The notes under the pieces are model-generated. The model did no database searches. It was not told the DNA's origin and worked only from the letters and a program-made list of their open reading frames with translations. The position numbers were made by a program, and so were the translations under genes. Source: Actinacidiphila yanglinensis (lineage in GTDB: Bacteria; Actinomycetota; Actinomycetes; Streptomycetales; Streptomycetaceae). Taken from it: a stretch of DNA of 64,000 nt. The DNA lies in assembly GCF_900107965.1 (NCBI RefSeq), contig NZ_FNVU01000009.1:248001-312000 (forward strand). The letters run 5' to 3'. This document shows, one piece after another, positions 1 through 9,673 of this stretch (the stretch's first letter is position 1; each line of letters opens with the position of its first letter).

Positions 1-1588
1 CCGCCGTTGGGGACCCGGCGGCAGGCGCGGCGGCCGGGGCGCCACCCAACCGGCCCGCCAGGCCGTGCTGGTGCAGCAGTTCCACCAGGTCGGTGCCCGA
101 CACCAGGGTCATCGGCTTGCCGTTGGCGAAGGCGTACGACGTCGGGCCGAAGCCCGACGTGGTGATCAGCACGCCCTTGTTGGCGCCGAGCGACTGCACG
201 GTCCCGTACAGGTCGCGCACGGCGCTGGGCGTGACGGTGTTGCGGTACCGCTTGACCTGCACCACGATCTTGCCGCCGCGGATCGGGTCCGGGTCCAGCG
301 CGTCCACGTCCACCCCGCCGTCGCCGGACCGCACGGTGGTGACCGCGCTCATGCCCATCGCCCGGAACAGCTCCGCGACCAGTTCCTCGAACTCCAGCGG
401 GTCCATCGTCAGCAGGTCCGGCTCCTCGCCGCCGCCGTGCGTGACCACCACGCGGCCGGCCTCGCCCGGCTGCCGCACCGGCACCACCGCGGTCCGCCGG
501 TCCGGGCGCGCCGACAACTCCCCGCCCAGGCCGTCGACCAGGCAGTCCACCGGGTTCACCTGCGCGAGGTTCACCGCGGTGAAGTCCTCCCGCGACACCC
601 TCGCGGTCGCCAGGAACACCGGAGTGCGGTGCCCCGTCGCGGGATCGGTGTCGTCGACGAAGCCGTTGAGCGCCACCGAGCCGAGCAGTCCGAAGGTGTC
701 GGCGCCGAACAACTCGCGCAGCACCAGCAGCAGGCACTGCGCGAGCAGGTCCCGGTAGTCCGCCCGCCGTTCGGTGATCGGGCGCGCCACCTCCTTGTCC
801 CGGTCCGCGCCCGGCATGTACCGCACCAGCGCGGCCTCGGGCACCACCGAGAAGGGCGGCAGCTCCCAGTTCAGCACCAACTGCCGCTCGGGCGCCTCGA
901 ATGTCGCCGAGACCTGCCGCGGCAGCCCCTCCGGCCATGCCCGCGACGCGTACAGCGCCCCCGTCATGTACTCCTCGACCGCGTCCGGTTCGCCGCCGCG
1001 CAGCCGGGCCAGCGAGTCACCCACCTCCGCGTTGTGCCGGCGTATCTCGGCCAGCCGCTGGTCCGCCCAGCGCCCGTAGCGCTCCTGGTAGTCGGCGAGT
1101 TGGCGCTGCCGCTGCCCCTCCGCGGCCCGCGCCACCCCCAGGTCGTGCTCGTAGCGCTCCCGGACCTGGCGGTCCTGGCGGCCCAGGCTCCACGCCGAGC
1201 GGTGCGCCGGGGCGTACTCCTCCAGCCGCGGCATCACCACCGGTACCGCGAGCGGGCCCGGGGCGAAGGGCTCCAGCTGCTCGGGCAGCATCAGCGACTC
1301 GGGCGAGAAGACCGGTGCCGCGCAGCCCGCGCGCAGCAGCCCCGCCAACTCCTCGCCGCGGCGCTCCAGTTCCTCGGTCCGCCGGCGGGCGTCCTCCTCG
1401 CGGCGGCGCCGGTACGCGGCCTGCTGCTCCTTCTGCGAGCGGGCCAGCGCGCGCTCGGCGGCCCGCTGCTGCCGCTCGGCGTCTCGCCGCTGCTGCTCCC
1501 TGGCCCGGTGCTGAGCCTCCGTCTGCCGTTGCTGCTGGCGCTGGATCTCGGCCCACGTGGACACCGATCCGGTCGAACGACGGCTCAT
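1..1588 (-). CDS. Mrr-type restriction endonuclease-like protein (3' end cut by window)
   Basis: The reading frame starts at an ATG (complement of 1586-1588) and runs without a stop to the window edge, giving 529 visible residues. Residues about 8-80 are Gln/Arg/Glu-rich and predicted to form a long coiled coil. From about residue 390 there is an Mrr_cat-like fold: DPLEFEELVAELFRAMGM, then GDGGVDVDAL (about 418) and QVKRYRN (about 442), which match the D...(Q/E)xK nuclease core. A short Ala/Pro-rich segment follows at the cut end. Mrr-family proteins cleave DNA, often modified DNA; here the role is unknown because the middle region (110-390) is not recognised. No methyltransferase is adjacent within the window. 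The next gene (carboxypeptidase) is on the same strand with a 113 bp gap. Confidence 0.8.
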   Translation of the reverse strand, partial: MSRRSTGSVSTWAEIQRQQQRQTEAQHRAREQQRRDAERQQRAAERALARSQKEQQAAYRRRREEDARRRTEELERRGEELAGLLRAGCAAPVFSPESLMLPEQLEPFAPGPLAVPVVMPRLEEYAPAHRSAWSLGRQDRQVRERYEHDLGVARAAEGQRQRQLADYQERYGRWADQRLAEIRRHNAEVGDSLARLRGGEPDAVEEYMTGALYASRAWPEGLPRQVSATFEAPERQLVLNWELPPFSVVPEAALVRYMPGADRDKEVARPITERRADYRDLLAQCLLLVLRELFGADTFGLLGSVALNGFVDDTDPATGHRTPVFLATARVSREDFTAVNLAQVNPVDCLVDGLGGELSARPDRRTAVVPVRQPGEAGRVVVTHGGGEEPDLLTMDPLEFEELVAELFRAMGMSAVTTVRSGDGGVDVDALDPDPIRGGKIVVQVKRYRNTVTPSAVRDLYGTVQSLGANKGVLITTSGFGPTSYAFANGKPMTLVSGTDLVELLHQHGLAGRLGGAPAAAPAAGSPTA

Positions 1589-1701
1589 GCGGCTACAGCT
1601 CCCCCTCCGGTGGCGTGCGTCAGCGCACCCGCGGGCACCGGCCCGCGCCCACCGCCCGGCCCGACCGCCCGGTCACTGAGCGTACCCCTTGGCCAGGGCT
1701 T

Positions 1702-3006
1702 TCAGCGGCTCTTCGCCGCGCCCCGCCGCCGCAGGACGACCACCGACGCCCCGGCCAGCAGCACCAGCGCGCCACCGACCGCCCAGGCCGCCGGCGAGGC
1801 CACCGAGGAACCCGACGACACCGGGGCGGTGTGCGCCTCCTCCGGCGGCTGCGGGGTGGCCGTCGCGCTCCGCGCGGACTGCGGCGCGGTGCCCGCGTCG
1901 GCCCGCCGGGCGGGGGCCGCCGCGTTGAGCGTGCCCACCGACGTGGTGCGGTCCACCGCCGAGAAGCCCCAGTCGAGCAGCTTCGTCGCCTCCGTGTAGA
2001 CCGCGTTGGTCTCGCCGGACTGCGGGTTCATCACCGAGACGAGGATGGTCCGCCCGTTCCTGCGGGCTGCGGCGACCAGCGTGTTGCCCGCGTTCGTGGT
2101 GTAGCCGTTCTTCACCCCGACCAGGCCCGGGTACGCGGTGACGCCCTTCTCGCCGGTCAGCAGCCGGTTGGTGTTCTCGATGCCGAAGGACGCGACGTAC
2201 GACCCGTGCTCGTCGAGGCCGCCGGGGAACTGCGAGTCCTTCGTCGAGGCATAGCGCGCGAAGTCCGGGTTGTTCAGCCCGGCGCGCGCGAACACCGCCA
2301 GGTCGTACGCCGAGGAGACCTGCCCCGGTTCGTCGTAGCCGTCCGGGGTGACCACGTGGGTGTCCATCGCGCCCAGCATCCGGGCCTTCGCCTGCATGTC
2401 GGCGACGGTCTTGGCGACCGAACCGTTCATATTGGCCAGCACGTGCACGGCGTCGTTGCCGGAGGCGAGGAAGACGCCGCGCCACAGGTCGGCGACGGTG
2501 TACGTCTGGCCGGTCTGCACCCCGACCATGCTGCTTCCCTCGCCCAGTCCGGCCAGGTCGGAGTCCTTCACCGTGTGCTTGAGGCCGCTGGGGAAGCGCG
2601 GCAGCACCGTGTCGGCGAAGAGCGTCTTGAGGGTGGAGGCGGGCGGCAGTTGGCGGTGCGCGTCCTTGGCGGCCAGCACCTGTCCGGTCCGGGCGTCGGA
2701 GACCGTCCAGGACAGCGCGGACAGTCCCGACGGCAGATCGGGCGTGTCGGCGCGGGGCAGCACATGCACGCCCGGCTCGGCGAGCAGGGTCCGGTCCGCC
2801 GCAGCCTGGGAGGTGCCGGTGGAGGAGCCCGACGAGTCCTGACCGCTGTCCGACGCGGTCGCGGTGGGCGTCGCGGTGGCCGTCGCGGCGGCCACCGGCA
2901 CGGCGGTCAGCGCGCTCAGGCAGCAGGCGGCGGCCAGCGCCGCGGCGGGCAGCGCGACGGGCACGGGGAAGCGGCGGGTGGAGCGCAGGGGACGGATGGC
3001 GTTCAT
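1702..3006 (-). CDS. D-alanyl-D-alanine carboxypeptidase (peptidase S11, PBP)
   Basis: A 434-residue secreted, membrane-anchored penicillin-binding protein that would trim the terminal D-Ala from peptidoglycan stem peptides outside the cell. It has a signal peptide at residues 10-40, the SxxK nucleophile motif STLK at 124-127, an SGND motif near 180, and KNG (variant of KTG) near 297. A C-terminal hydrophobic segment (about 405-428) is followed by RRRG. A Thr/Ala/Ser-rich stretch follows the signal peptide and another precedes the membrane anchor. The ATG at 3006 is preferred because it begins the signal peptide; the frame is open 31 codons further upstream without signal features. It stands alone in transcription. 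Confidence 0.9.
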   Translation of the reverse strand: MNAIRPLRSTRRFPVPVALPAAALAAACCLSALTAVPVAAATATATPTATASDSGQDSSGSSTGTSQAAADRTLLAEPGVHVLPRADTPDLPSGLSALSWTVSDARTGQVLAAKDAHRQLPPASTLKTLFADTVLPRFPSGLKHTVKDSDLAGLGEGSSMVGVQTGQTYTVADLWRGVFLASGNDAVHVLANMNGSVAKTVADMQAKARMLGAMDTHVVTPDGYDEPGQVSSAYDLAVFARAGLNNPDFARYASTKDSQFPGGLDEHGSYVASFGIENTNRLLTGEKGVTAYPGLVGVKNGYTTNAGNTLVAAARRNGRTILVSVMNPQSGETNAVYTEATKLLDWGFSAVDRTTSVGTLNAAAPARRADAGTAPQSARSATATPQPPEEAHTAPVSSGSSVASPAAWAVGGALVLLAGASVVVLRRRGAAKSR

Positions 3007-3202
3007 GTGGTCACCGTAAGAATGATCAACAACTCCGGCGCGATAGCGCCCCCCATACCGGTGAGGCCCGGGTGCCAGAGGGTGATGCCCCGCCGCCAAC
3101 CGGACGTACCGTCAGATGCCCGCCGGGCGGCTCGCGCCGGCCGCCGCAGATTGCCCACCCCCGGCCGGGCCGGCGAACGCCCCCCGCCGGTCCGGGCGCA
3201 GG

Positions 3203-4204
3203 TCAGCGCCGCAGATCCGCCAGCAGCCGGTAGGACTCCAGCAGTTCGGCCCGGTCGTAGGTACTGGTGGTCACCAGGAACTCGTCCGCCGCGCTACGTG
3301 ACAGCAGCGACTCCAGCGACTTCGCCACGTCCTCGGGTGTGCCGTGCACGTGCCCGGTCATCGCCTCGTCGAAGCGGTCCCGCTCCGGGCCGGACAGCGC
3401 GCCCGGGTCGACCGAGGTGGACGGCACGAGCGGGGGAAAGACGCCGTGGGTACGGGAGTACGCCGTCGCCCGTGCCTCGGGCACCAGCAACCGGCGCGCC
3501 TCCTCCCCGGTGGCGGCGACCGCCACGGTGCCGGACAGCACCACGTACGGCGCCGCGGCCCACGCCGAGGGGCGGAACGCGGCACGGTAGCGGTCCACCG
3601 CGCGCAGCATCGCGTCCTCGCCGCGAATCCCGCCGATCACCAGCGGGAGGCCGTGCGCGGCGGCCAGGTCGGCGCCGCTGCCGGTGGCGAGCAGGAAGGG
3701 TGCCGGGCGCAGTCCCTCGGCGGGCCACGCGTGCACCTGCGGATACGCGCGCTGGCTGCCGTCGAACCAGCCGAGCAGCTCCCGGATCTGCTGGTCGAAG
3801 CCGTCCGCGGCCTCCTTGCCGTGGCCGAGCGCCTTGCGCACGCCACCGGTGAAGCCGACCGACCTGCCCAGACCCATGTCGATCCGCCCGGGGAAGAGCG
3901 ACTCCAGCACCCCGAACTGCTCCGCGACCACCATCGTGCGGTGGTTGGGCAGCATCACTCCGCCGGTGCCGACCCTGATCCGCGAGGTCGCCGAGGCCAC
4001 GGCGGCCGCCAGCACCGTGGGCGCCGAGCCTGCCACCCCGGGCACGCTGTGGTGCTCCGAGACCCAGAACCGGTGGTAGCCCAGTGCCTCCGCCTGCCGC
4101 GCCAGGTCCACCGTCGCCCGCAGCGCCCGCGGCGGGTCCTCGCCCTCGCGGGTACGGGACCGGTCCAGGACCGAGAACGGCGTGTCGCGCAGCAAGGAGG
4201 TCAC
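3203..4204 (-). CDS. LLM-class flavin-dependent oxidoreductase (MsnO8-like)
   Basis: 333 residues, a luciferase-like TIM-barrel monooxygenase. Early residues read PFSVLDRS, then LGYHRFWVSEHHSVPGVAGS (about 41-60), the EHH motif typical of the MsnO8 group, followed by RIRVGTGGVMLPNHRTMVVAEQF. Family members use reduced FMN to oxidise small organic substrates; the substrate cannot be read from the sequence. The gene is divergent from the cell-wall hydrolase at 4358 with a 153 bp shared upstream region and has no operon partner. The start is the ATG at 4204, preceded on its strand by an open but unconvincing short stretch. Confidence 0.85.
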   Translation of the reverse strand: MTSLLRDTPFSVLDRSRTREGEDPPRALRATVDLARQAEALGYHRFWVSEHHSVPGVAGSAPTVLAAAVASATSRIRVGTGGVMLPNHRTMVVAEQFGVLESLFPGRIDMGLGRSVGFTGGVRKALGHGKEAADGFDQQIRELLGWFDGSQRAYPQVHAWPAEGLRPAPFLLATGSGADLAAAHGLPLVIGGIRGEDAMLRAVDRYRAAFRPSAWAAAPYVVLSGTVAVAATGEEARRLLVPEARATAYSRTHGVFPPLVPSTSVDPGALSGPERDRFDEAMTGHVHGTPEDVAKSLESLLSRSAADEFLVTTSTYDRAELLESYRLLADLRR

Positions 4205-4277
4205 CTGTCGTACAACGCCCCGGATGCGCCGCCTAGTCCCACCTGTGCTGATGCGGGCACTCTTGTGGCCGTGCCGG

Positions 4278-4300
4278 GGCGGGCCTACATTTGGCCCGCC
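4278..4300 (+). promoter_or_regulatory. Leader hairpin followed by a T-rich run, upstream of the wall hydrolase gene
   Basis: A perfect 8 bp inverted repeat, GGCGGGCC / GGCCCGCC, with loop TACATTT is followed directly by TCTTT. It lies 57 bp before the ATG at 4358. The shape is that of an intrinsic terminator placed in a 5' leader, so it could act as an attenuator. No gene ends here on the plus strand, so an ordinary terminator role is unlikely. Confidence 0.5.
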
Positions 4301-4357
4301 TCTTTGCCCCGCCCGGACCCGCCCGGGCGCCGGAAGCCCAGGGAAAGGACGCGCGTC

Positions 4358-5665
4358 ATGGCCTTACGCGGACGCCACCGCCGTTACCGTCCGAGCCGGG
4401 TCTCCCAGGCGTCGCTGACCGTCACCGCGAGCGGTGCCGGACTCGCCCTGCCGCTGATCGGCATGAGCAGCGCGCAGGCCGCGACCTCCGGGGTGTGGGA
4501 CAAGGTCGCCAAGTGCGAGTCCTCCGGCAACTGGAAGACCAACACCGGCAACGGCTACTACGGCGGCCTGCAGTTCGCGGCCAGCACCTGGCGGGCGTAC
4601 GGCGGCGCCGCCTACGCCCCGCGCGCCGACCTCGCCACCAGGAGCGAGCAGATCGCGGTCGCCGAGAAGGTGCTGGACAGCCAGGGGCCGCGCGCCTGGC
4701 CGGTCTGCTCGGTACGGGCCGGGCTGACCCGCGAACCGGCCACCGCCTCGCACGCCGTGCCCGTGTCGACCGGCACGAAGAAGACCGCCACGACGCACAC
4801 GAAGCAGAGCGCGCACCCGGTTCACCCGGCCGCCGCGTCCGACGCCAAGAAGCCCGAGGTCAAGAAGCCGGCCGCCAAGAAGGCGGACGCGACGAAGCCC
4901 GCCGCCAAGAAGGCGGACACCAAGACGGCTGCCGGCAAGGGCCGTTACACCGTCGTGCACGGCGACACGCTGTCCGGCATCGCGGCGGACCACCAGGTCA
5001 AGGGCGGCTGGCCGGCGCTGTACGCGGAGAACCGCACGGTGGTCGGCGACGACCCCGACCTGATCCTGCCCGGCCAGCGGCTGGCCCTTGCCACGCCCAC
5101 CGCCGCCCCCGCGAAGGCCGCGCCGAAGAAGACCCCGAAGAAGACCTCCGAGAAGACGGCCGCGAAGCCGGCCACCGCGCCGGCGCACAAGCCGGCCGCG
5201 AAACCCGCCGCGAAACCGGCACCGAAGAAGACCCACCCCGAGCCCGCCGCCAAGAAGTCCACCGGCTGGACGCTGCCGGTGCACGCCGCGATCGGCACCG
5301 GCTACCACGTCGGCGGCAGCAGTTGGGCCAGCGGCTACCACACCGGTGTGGACTTCCTCGTCGGCACCGGCACGGCGGTGCACGCGGTGGCCTCGGGCAC
5401 CGTGGTCACCGCCGGGTGGGGCGGGTCGTACGGCTACCAGGTGGTGATCAAGCACGCGAACGGCGAGTACAGCCAGTACGGGCACCTGTCGCAGATCTCG
5501 GTGAAGGTCGGCCAGCACGTCAACGAGGGCCAGCGAATAGCCCGTTCCGGGTCGACCGGCAATGCGACCGGGCCGCACCTGCACTTCGAGATGCGCACCG
5601 GCCCGGACTACGGCGACGACATCGACCCGCTGACGTTCCTGCGGTCGCACGGCGTCAAGGTCTGA
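4358..5665 (+). CDS. Secreted Rpf-like transglycosylase with LysM and M23 endopeptidase domains
   Basis: 435 residues. A signal peptide (1-42, ending AQA-ATSG) leads into a resuscitation-promoting-factor-like lysozyme fold: VWDKVAKCESSGNW with the catalytic-type Glu at about 54, then GYYGGLQFAASTWRAYGG. Lys/Ala-rich linkers flank a LysM peptidoglycan-binding module (about 197-243, YTVVHGDTLSGIA). The C-terminus is an M23 (LytM/lysostaphin) zinc endopeptidase with HTGVD (about 328-332) and HLHFE (about 407-411). The protein would cut both glycan strands and peptide cross-links during growth or germination. Start: ATG at 4358 behind GGAAAGG; earlier in-frame codons would destroy the signal peptide. 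A hairpin sits in its leader. Its 3' end overlaps the convergent PAP2 gene by 11 bp. Confidence 0.9.
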   Translation: MALRGRHRRYRPSRVSQASLTVTASGAGLALPLIGMSSAQAATSGVWDKVAKCESSGNWKTNTGNGYYGGLQFAASTWRAYGGAAYAPRADLATRSEQIAVAEKVLDSQGPRAWPVCSVRAGLTREPATASHAVPVSTGTKKTATTHTKQSAHPVHPAAASDAKKPEVKKPAAKKADATKPAAKKADTKTAAGKGRYTVVHGDTLSGIAADHQVKGGWPALYAENRTVVGDDPDLILPGQRLALATPTAAPAKAAPKKTPKKTSEKTAAKPATAPAHKPAAKPAAKPAPKKTHPEPAAKKSTGWTLPVHAAIGTGYHVGGSSWASGYHTGVDFLVGTGTAVHAVASGTVVTAGWGGSYGYQVVIKHANGEYSQYGHLSQISVKVGQHVNEGQRIARSGSTGNATGPHLHFEMRTGPDYGDDIDPLTFLRSHGVKV

Positions 5666-6377
5666 CCCCGCTCCCGCGGTCGGGGGCGCTGCCGTCCAGC
5701 CGGCGGGCGTACCCGTCCAGCGGCGGCAGCAGCAGGAGCAGGCAGCAGCCCGCGTACAGCCAGCCGCCGAGCACGTCCGTCGGCCAGTGCACGCCCAGGT
5801 ACACCCGGGAGCAGCCCACCGCGACCGCGGCCACCGCGCACAGCACCGCGAGCGTGCGGCCGACCGCTCCCGGCCAGGCCCTCAGCACGCCCCAGGCCAG
5901 CAGGCCGGCGGCCATCGCGCTCGACGAGGTGTGCCCGGAGGGGAAGGAGTACCCCGACACCGACACCGCCCAGTCGGCGGCCGGGGGCCTGGCGCGGTGC
6001 AGCGCCGTCGACAGCGCGAGGCGCACCAGCTGTTCGGCCAGCAGGCCCACGACCGCCAGCAGCGCGAGCGGCACCCCGGCACGGGCCGCCGTCCACCGCC
6101 CCCGGCTGCCGGCCAGCCAGCCGCCGAGCGCCGCCGCGAGGTAGGGGTACGGCCCGGTGCCGGCGTGCGTCACCCCGCGGGCGGCCGTCGCCCACCCGTG
6201 CGGCCGGTGCCGGACCGACCAGCGGTGCGGGCCGGTGTCCACCGGGTACGGGGTGCCGTGCCGCGTCAGCACCACCGCGGCCAGCACCGCGAACGCCAGG
6301 GCCAGTCCGGCGGCCCAGCCCAGCGTGCGGCGGGTGTACGGGAGCGGGTGATGCGGGCCGAGCGGCGATCGGGGCAT
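5655..6377 (-). CDS. PAP2-family membrane phosphatase
   Basis: 240 residues with about five or six hydrophobic segments. The phosphatase signature is visible as LHRARPP, FPSGHTSS and SRVYLGVHWPTD, the three PAP2 motifs, although the first lacks the usual well-placed Lys. Family members dephosphorylate lipid phosphates such as undecaprenyl diphosphate or phosphatidic acid at the membrane. It converges on the cell-wall hydrolase, overlapping it by 11 bp. A dedicated undecaprenyl-diphosphatase (uppP) also exists at 20149, so this one may act on another lipid. Confidence 0.88.
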   Translation of the reverse strand: MPRSPLGPHHPLPYTRRTLGWAAGLALAFAVLAAVVLTRHGTPYPVDTGPHRWSVRHRPHGWATAARGVTHAGTGPYPYLAAALGGWLAGSRGRWTAARAGVPLALLAVVGLLAEQLVRLALSTALHRARPPAADWAVSVSGYSFPSGHTSSSAMAAGLLAWGVLRAWPGAVGRTLAVLCAVAAVAVGCSRVYLGVHWPTDVLGGWLYAGCCLLLLLPPLDGYARRLDGSAPDRGSGVRP

Positions 6378-6563
6378 CGGGAGGTCCGCCTTCGGACGTC
6401 TGCAGAAAGGTGGTCACCCTACGCGGCGTACCGGGGCGCGGCGGGTTCGCCGCGCCCGGCGCTCCGGCAACGGGCGGGTACGGCGGCGGGACGGCTCGGA
6501 TCGGGTCCGACGGGGCCCGGCCGGCTCGGACCCGCTCGGACCGATCCTGCGGGGCCCCGACGG

Positions 6564-6601
6564 GGTCCGGCGGGTACGGCCGCCGCCGTACCCGCCGGAC
6601 C
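6564..6601 (-). terminator. Strong hairpin downstream of aldo/keto reductase
   Basis: A perfect 16 bp inverted repeat with a 6-base loop (arms 6564-6579 and 6586-6601; core GTCCGGCGGGTACGG) lies 30 bp past the stop of the minus-strand aldo/keto reductase. No U-run follows, as is common for streptomycete terminators. The flanking 6420-6560 is low-complexity CGG/GACC repeat sequence with no gene. Confidence 0.65.
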
Positions 6602-6630
6602 GGACCCGTCGTCGCGGGCCGGGGCCCGGA

Positions 6631-7632
6631 CTACCGGCGGGCGGGGACGTTCTCGTGGACCTTGCGCGGGTCGGTGATCGCGACCGGCGCGAGGATCTCC
6701 TCGATCTTCGCCATCAGGTCGGCGTCCAGCTTCACGCCCGCCGCCTTCGCGTTCTCCGCGACCTGGTCGGGGCGCGAGGCGCCGATGATCGCCGCCGCCA
6801 CGTTGGGGTTCTGGAGCACCCAGGCGACGGCGAGCTGCGCCAGGGACAGGCCGGCCTCGGCGGCCAGCGGGACGAGCTGCTGCACCCGCTCCAGCAGCTC
6901 GTCCCGCATCCAGCGGCTGATCATGTCGGAGCCGCCCTTGCCGTCGGTGGCCCGCGAGCCCTCCGGCGGGAGCTGGCCCGGCTTGTACTTGCCGGTCAGC
7001 ACGCCCTGCGCGATCGGCGAGAACACCACCTGGCCCATGCCCAGTTCCTCGCAGGTGGGCACGACCTCGCCCTCGATGATCCGCCACAGCGCCGAGTACT
7101 GGGGCTGGTTGGAGACCATCGGGATCCGCAGCTCGCGGGCGAGCGCGTGGCCGCGGCGGATCTGGTCCGAGGTCCACTCCGAGACGCCGATGTAGTGCGC
7201 CTTGCCGGAGTGCACCACGTCCGCGAACGCCTCCATCGTCTCCTCCAGCGGGGTGGAGACGTCGAAGCGGTGGGCCTGGTAGACATCGACGTGGTCGGTC
7301 TGCAGCCGGCGCAGCGAGCCCTCGATGGACTCCGCGATGTGCTTGCGGGAAAGGCCGCGGTCGTTGAGGCCGGGGCCGGTGGGCCAGAAGACCTTGGTGA
7401 GGATCTCCAGGCCCTCGCGGCGCTCGCCCTTTAGGGCGCGGCCGAGCACGGACTCCGCGCGGGTCTGGGCGTAGGTGTCGGCGGTGTCGAAGGTGGTGAT
7501 GCCCGCGTCGAGGGCCGCGCGCACGCACGCGGTCGCCGCGTCCTCCTCCACCTGGGAGCCGTGGGTGAGCCAGTTTCCGTAGGCGATCTCGCTGATGAAC
7601 AGGCCGCTGCGGCCGAGGTGACGGTATTCCAT
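6631..7632 (-). CDS. Aldo/keto reductase
   Basis: 333 residues of the NADPH-dependent AKR superfamily, closest in look to the Kv-beta/YghZ-like group. It begins MEYRHLGRSGLFISEIAYGNW; FDTADTYAQ holds the Asp/Tyr active-site pair, the Lys lies in the following strand region, and GKAHYIGVSEW and QNPNVAAAIIGASRPDQV complete the cofactor site. The start is the ATG at 7632; the frame is open 53 codons upstream but those codons are compositionally non-protein-like. Together with the TetR gene upstream and the second AKR at 8580 it forms a small redox locus. Substrate unknown. Confidence 0.9.
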   Translation of the reverse strand: MEYRHLGRSGLFISEIAYGNWLTHGSQVEEDAATACVRAALDAGITTFDTADTYAQTRAESVLGRALKGERREGLEILTKVFWPTGPGLNDRGLSRKHIAESIEGSLRRLQTDHVDVYQAHRFDVSTPLEETMEAFADVVHSGKAHYIGVSEWTSDQIRRGHALARELRIPMVSNQPQYSALWRIIEGEVVPTCEELGMGQVVFSPIAQGVLTGKYKPGQLPPEGSRATDGKGGSDMISRWMRDELLERVQQLVPLAAEAGLSLAQLAVAWVLQNPNVAAAIIGASRPDQVAENAKAAGVKLDADLMAKIEEILAPVAITDPRKVHENVPARR

Positions 7633-7759
7633 GGTGATCGACTCTATTGCGCCACCTCGGAGGGGTGGCGGGCGCCTCCGGTTCTTCGCCGTTCCGGCGG
7701 TGGGAGGCGCCGGATCGGGCGCTTCCGGGCGCTTGTCGGGTCGTGTCCGCGCGGCGCCG

Positions 7760-8401
7760 TCACGGCGCGGGGGAGGGGCGTACGTAGGCACCGGCGCGGG
7801 TGGCGGCCGCGGTGGCCGCGGCGGCCCGGTCCGCGGCAGCCGGGTCGAGCGGCTCGGCGGTGGTGAGCAGGCGGTAGTAGAGGGGCGCGGAGACCGCGCG
7901 GATCACCTCGTGGGCGTCGGTGCCCGCGGGTGCCTCGCCCCGGTCGACGGCCTGCCGGACGCAGGGCGCCCACTCCCTGACGCGGACGTCGTAGAAGCGG
8001 TGCAGGGCCTCGGCGGTCCTCGGCTCGCACGTGGCGGCGGCGATCACCGCCCGGAACAGCGCGCCCTGCCGCGGGTCGGCCAGCGTGCGCTGGACCAGCC
8101 GGGCGTTGGCGGTGAGGTCGCCGAGCAGGGAGCCGGTCTCGCTGCGCGGCAGCGAACTCTCGGCCATGTCCGTGAGCAGGTCGGCCACGAGGCCGGTCAC
8201 CGTGCCCCAGCGGCGGTAGACGGTGGTCCGGCCCACCTCGGCGCGGCGGGCAACGTCGGCGAGGTCGAGGTGGGCGAAGCCCTGCTCGGCCAGGGCGTCC
8301 CCGGCCGCGTCCAGGACCGCCGCCCGCACCCGCGCCGTACGCCCGCCCGGCCGGAGGGTCCCCGGCTCCGCGCTCGCCGGCGTGCCATGCTCCGCATTCA
8401 T
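7760..8401 (-). CDS. TetR/AcrR-family transcriptional regulator
   Basis: 213 residues. An N-terminal TetR helix-turn-helix (about 22-68) reads RAAVLDAAGDALAEQGFAHL then VARRAEVGRTTVYRRWG. The ligand-binding C-terminal part has a TetR_C look (CEPRTAEALHRFYD...). The gene is divergent from the aldo/keto reductase at 8580. Two matching palindromes lie in the 178 bp between them, one touching its own start codon, which suggests autorepression and control of the reductase. Confidence 0.88.
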   Translation of the reverse strand: MNAEHGTPASAEPGTLRPGGRTARVRAAVLDAAGDALAEQGFAHLDLADVARRAEVGRTTVYRRWGTVTGLVADLLTDMAESSLPRSETGSLLGDLTANARLVQRTLADPRQGALFRAVIAAATCEPRTAEALHRFYDVRVREWAPCVRQAVDRGEAPAGTDAHEVIRAVSAPLYYRLLTTAEPLDPAAADRAAAATAAATRAGAYVRPSPAP

Positions 8402-8424
8402 AAACGGGACCCCAGTTTCGTTAA
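8402..8424. promoter_or_regulatory. Candidate TetR operator, copy 1
   Basis: Imperfect palindrome AACG-N12-CGTT (8403-8422) directly abutting the tetR start codon. It is an inverted copy of the site at 8455-8478, centre-to-centre 54 bp. Position and pairing suggest the local TetR protein binds both. Confidence 0.55.
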
Positions 8425-8454
8425 TCGCTCGCAGCTGCTACCGTCGGGGACAGG

Positions 8455-8478
8455 TTAACGGAACTCCAGACCCGTTAG
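8455..8478. promoter_or_regulatory. Candidate TetR operator, copy 2
   Basis: Palindrome TAACGG-N10-CCGTTA (with flanks) in the shared promoter region of tetR and the aldo/keto reductase at 8580. Its reverse complement matches copy 1 at most positions, including the asymmetric interior AGTTxCGTTAA. Confidence 0.55.
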
Positions 8479-8579
8479 CCAGAAGGCGGGGCCGTCCGCC
8501 GCCGCGGCACAGCGGCGTACGGAAGCGGACGGCACCGGCGGACGGCGGCGACGGGCGGCGAGCGGACCAAGGAGCGGTC

Positions 8580-9635
<1,056 letters not shown>

Positions 9636-9673
9636 CCCGTCGTCAGGGTCGGGCGCGCCGACCGGCGGAGCGC

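Noticed and set aside
65..1999. Long plus-strand open frame opposite the Mrr-like and carboxypeptidase genes
   Set aside because: Antisense shadow of two well-supported minus-strand genes; its translation is Arg/His/Gln-rich and domain-free.
4205..4357. c-di-AMP (ydaO-type) riboswitch before the Rpf-like gene
   Set aside because: The known family precedent made me look, but the region is only about 150 bases and I could not match conserved riboswitch segments; only the hairpin is reported.
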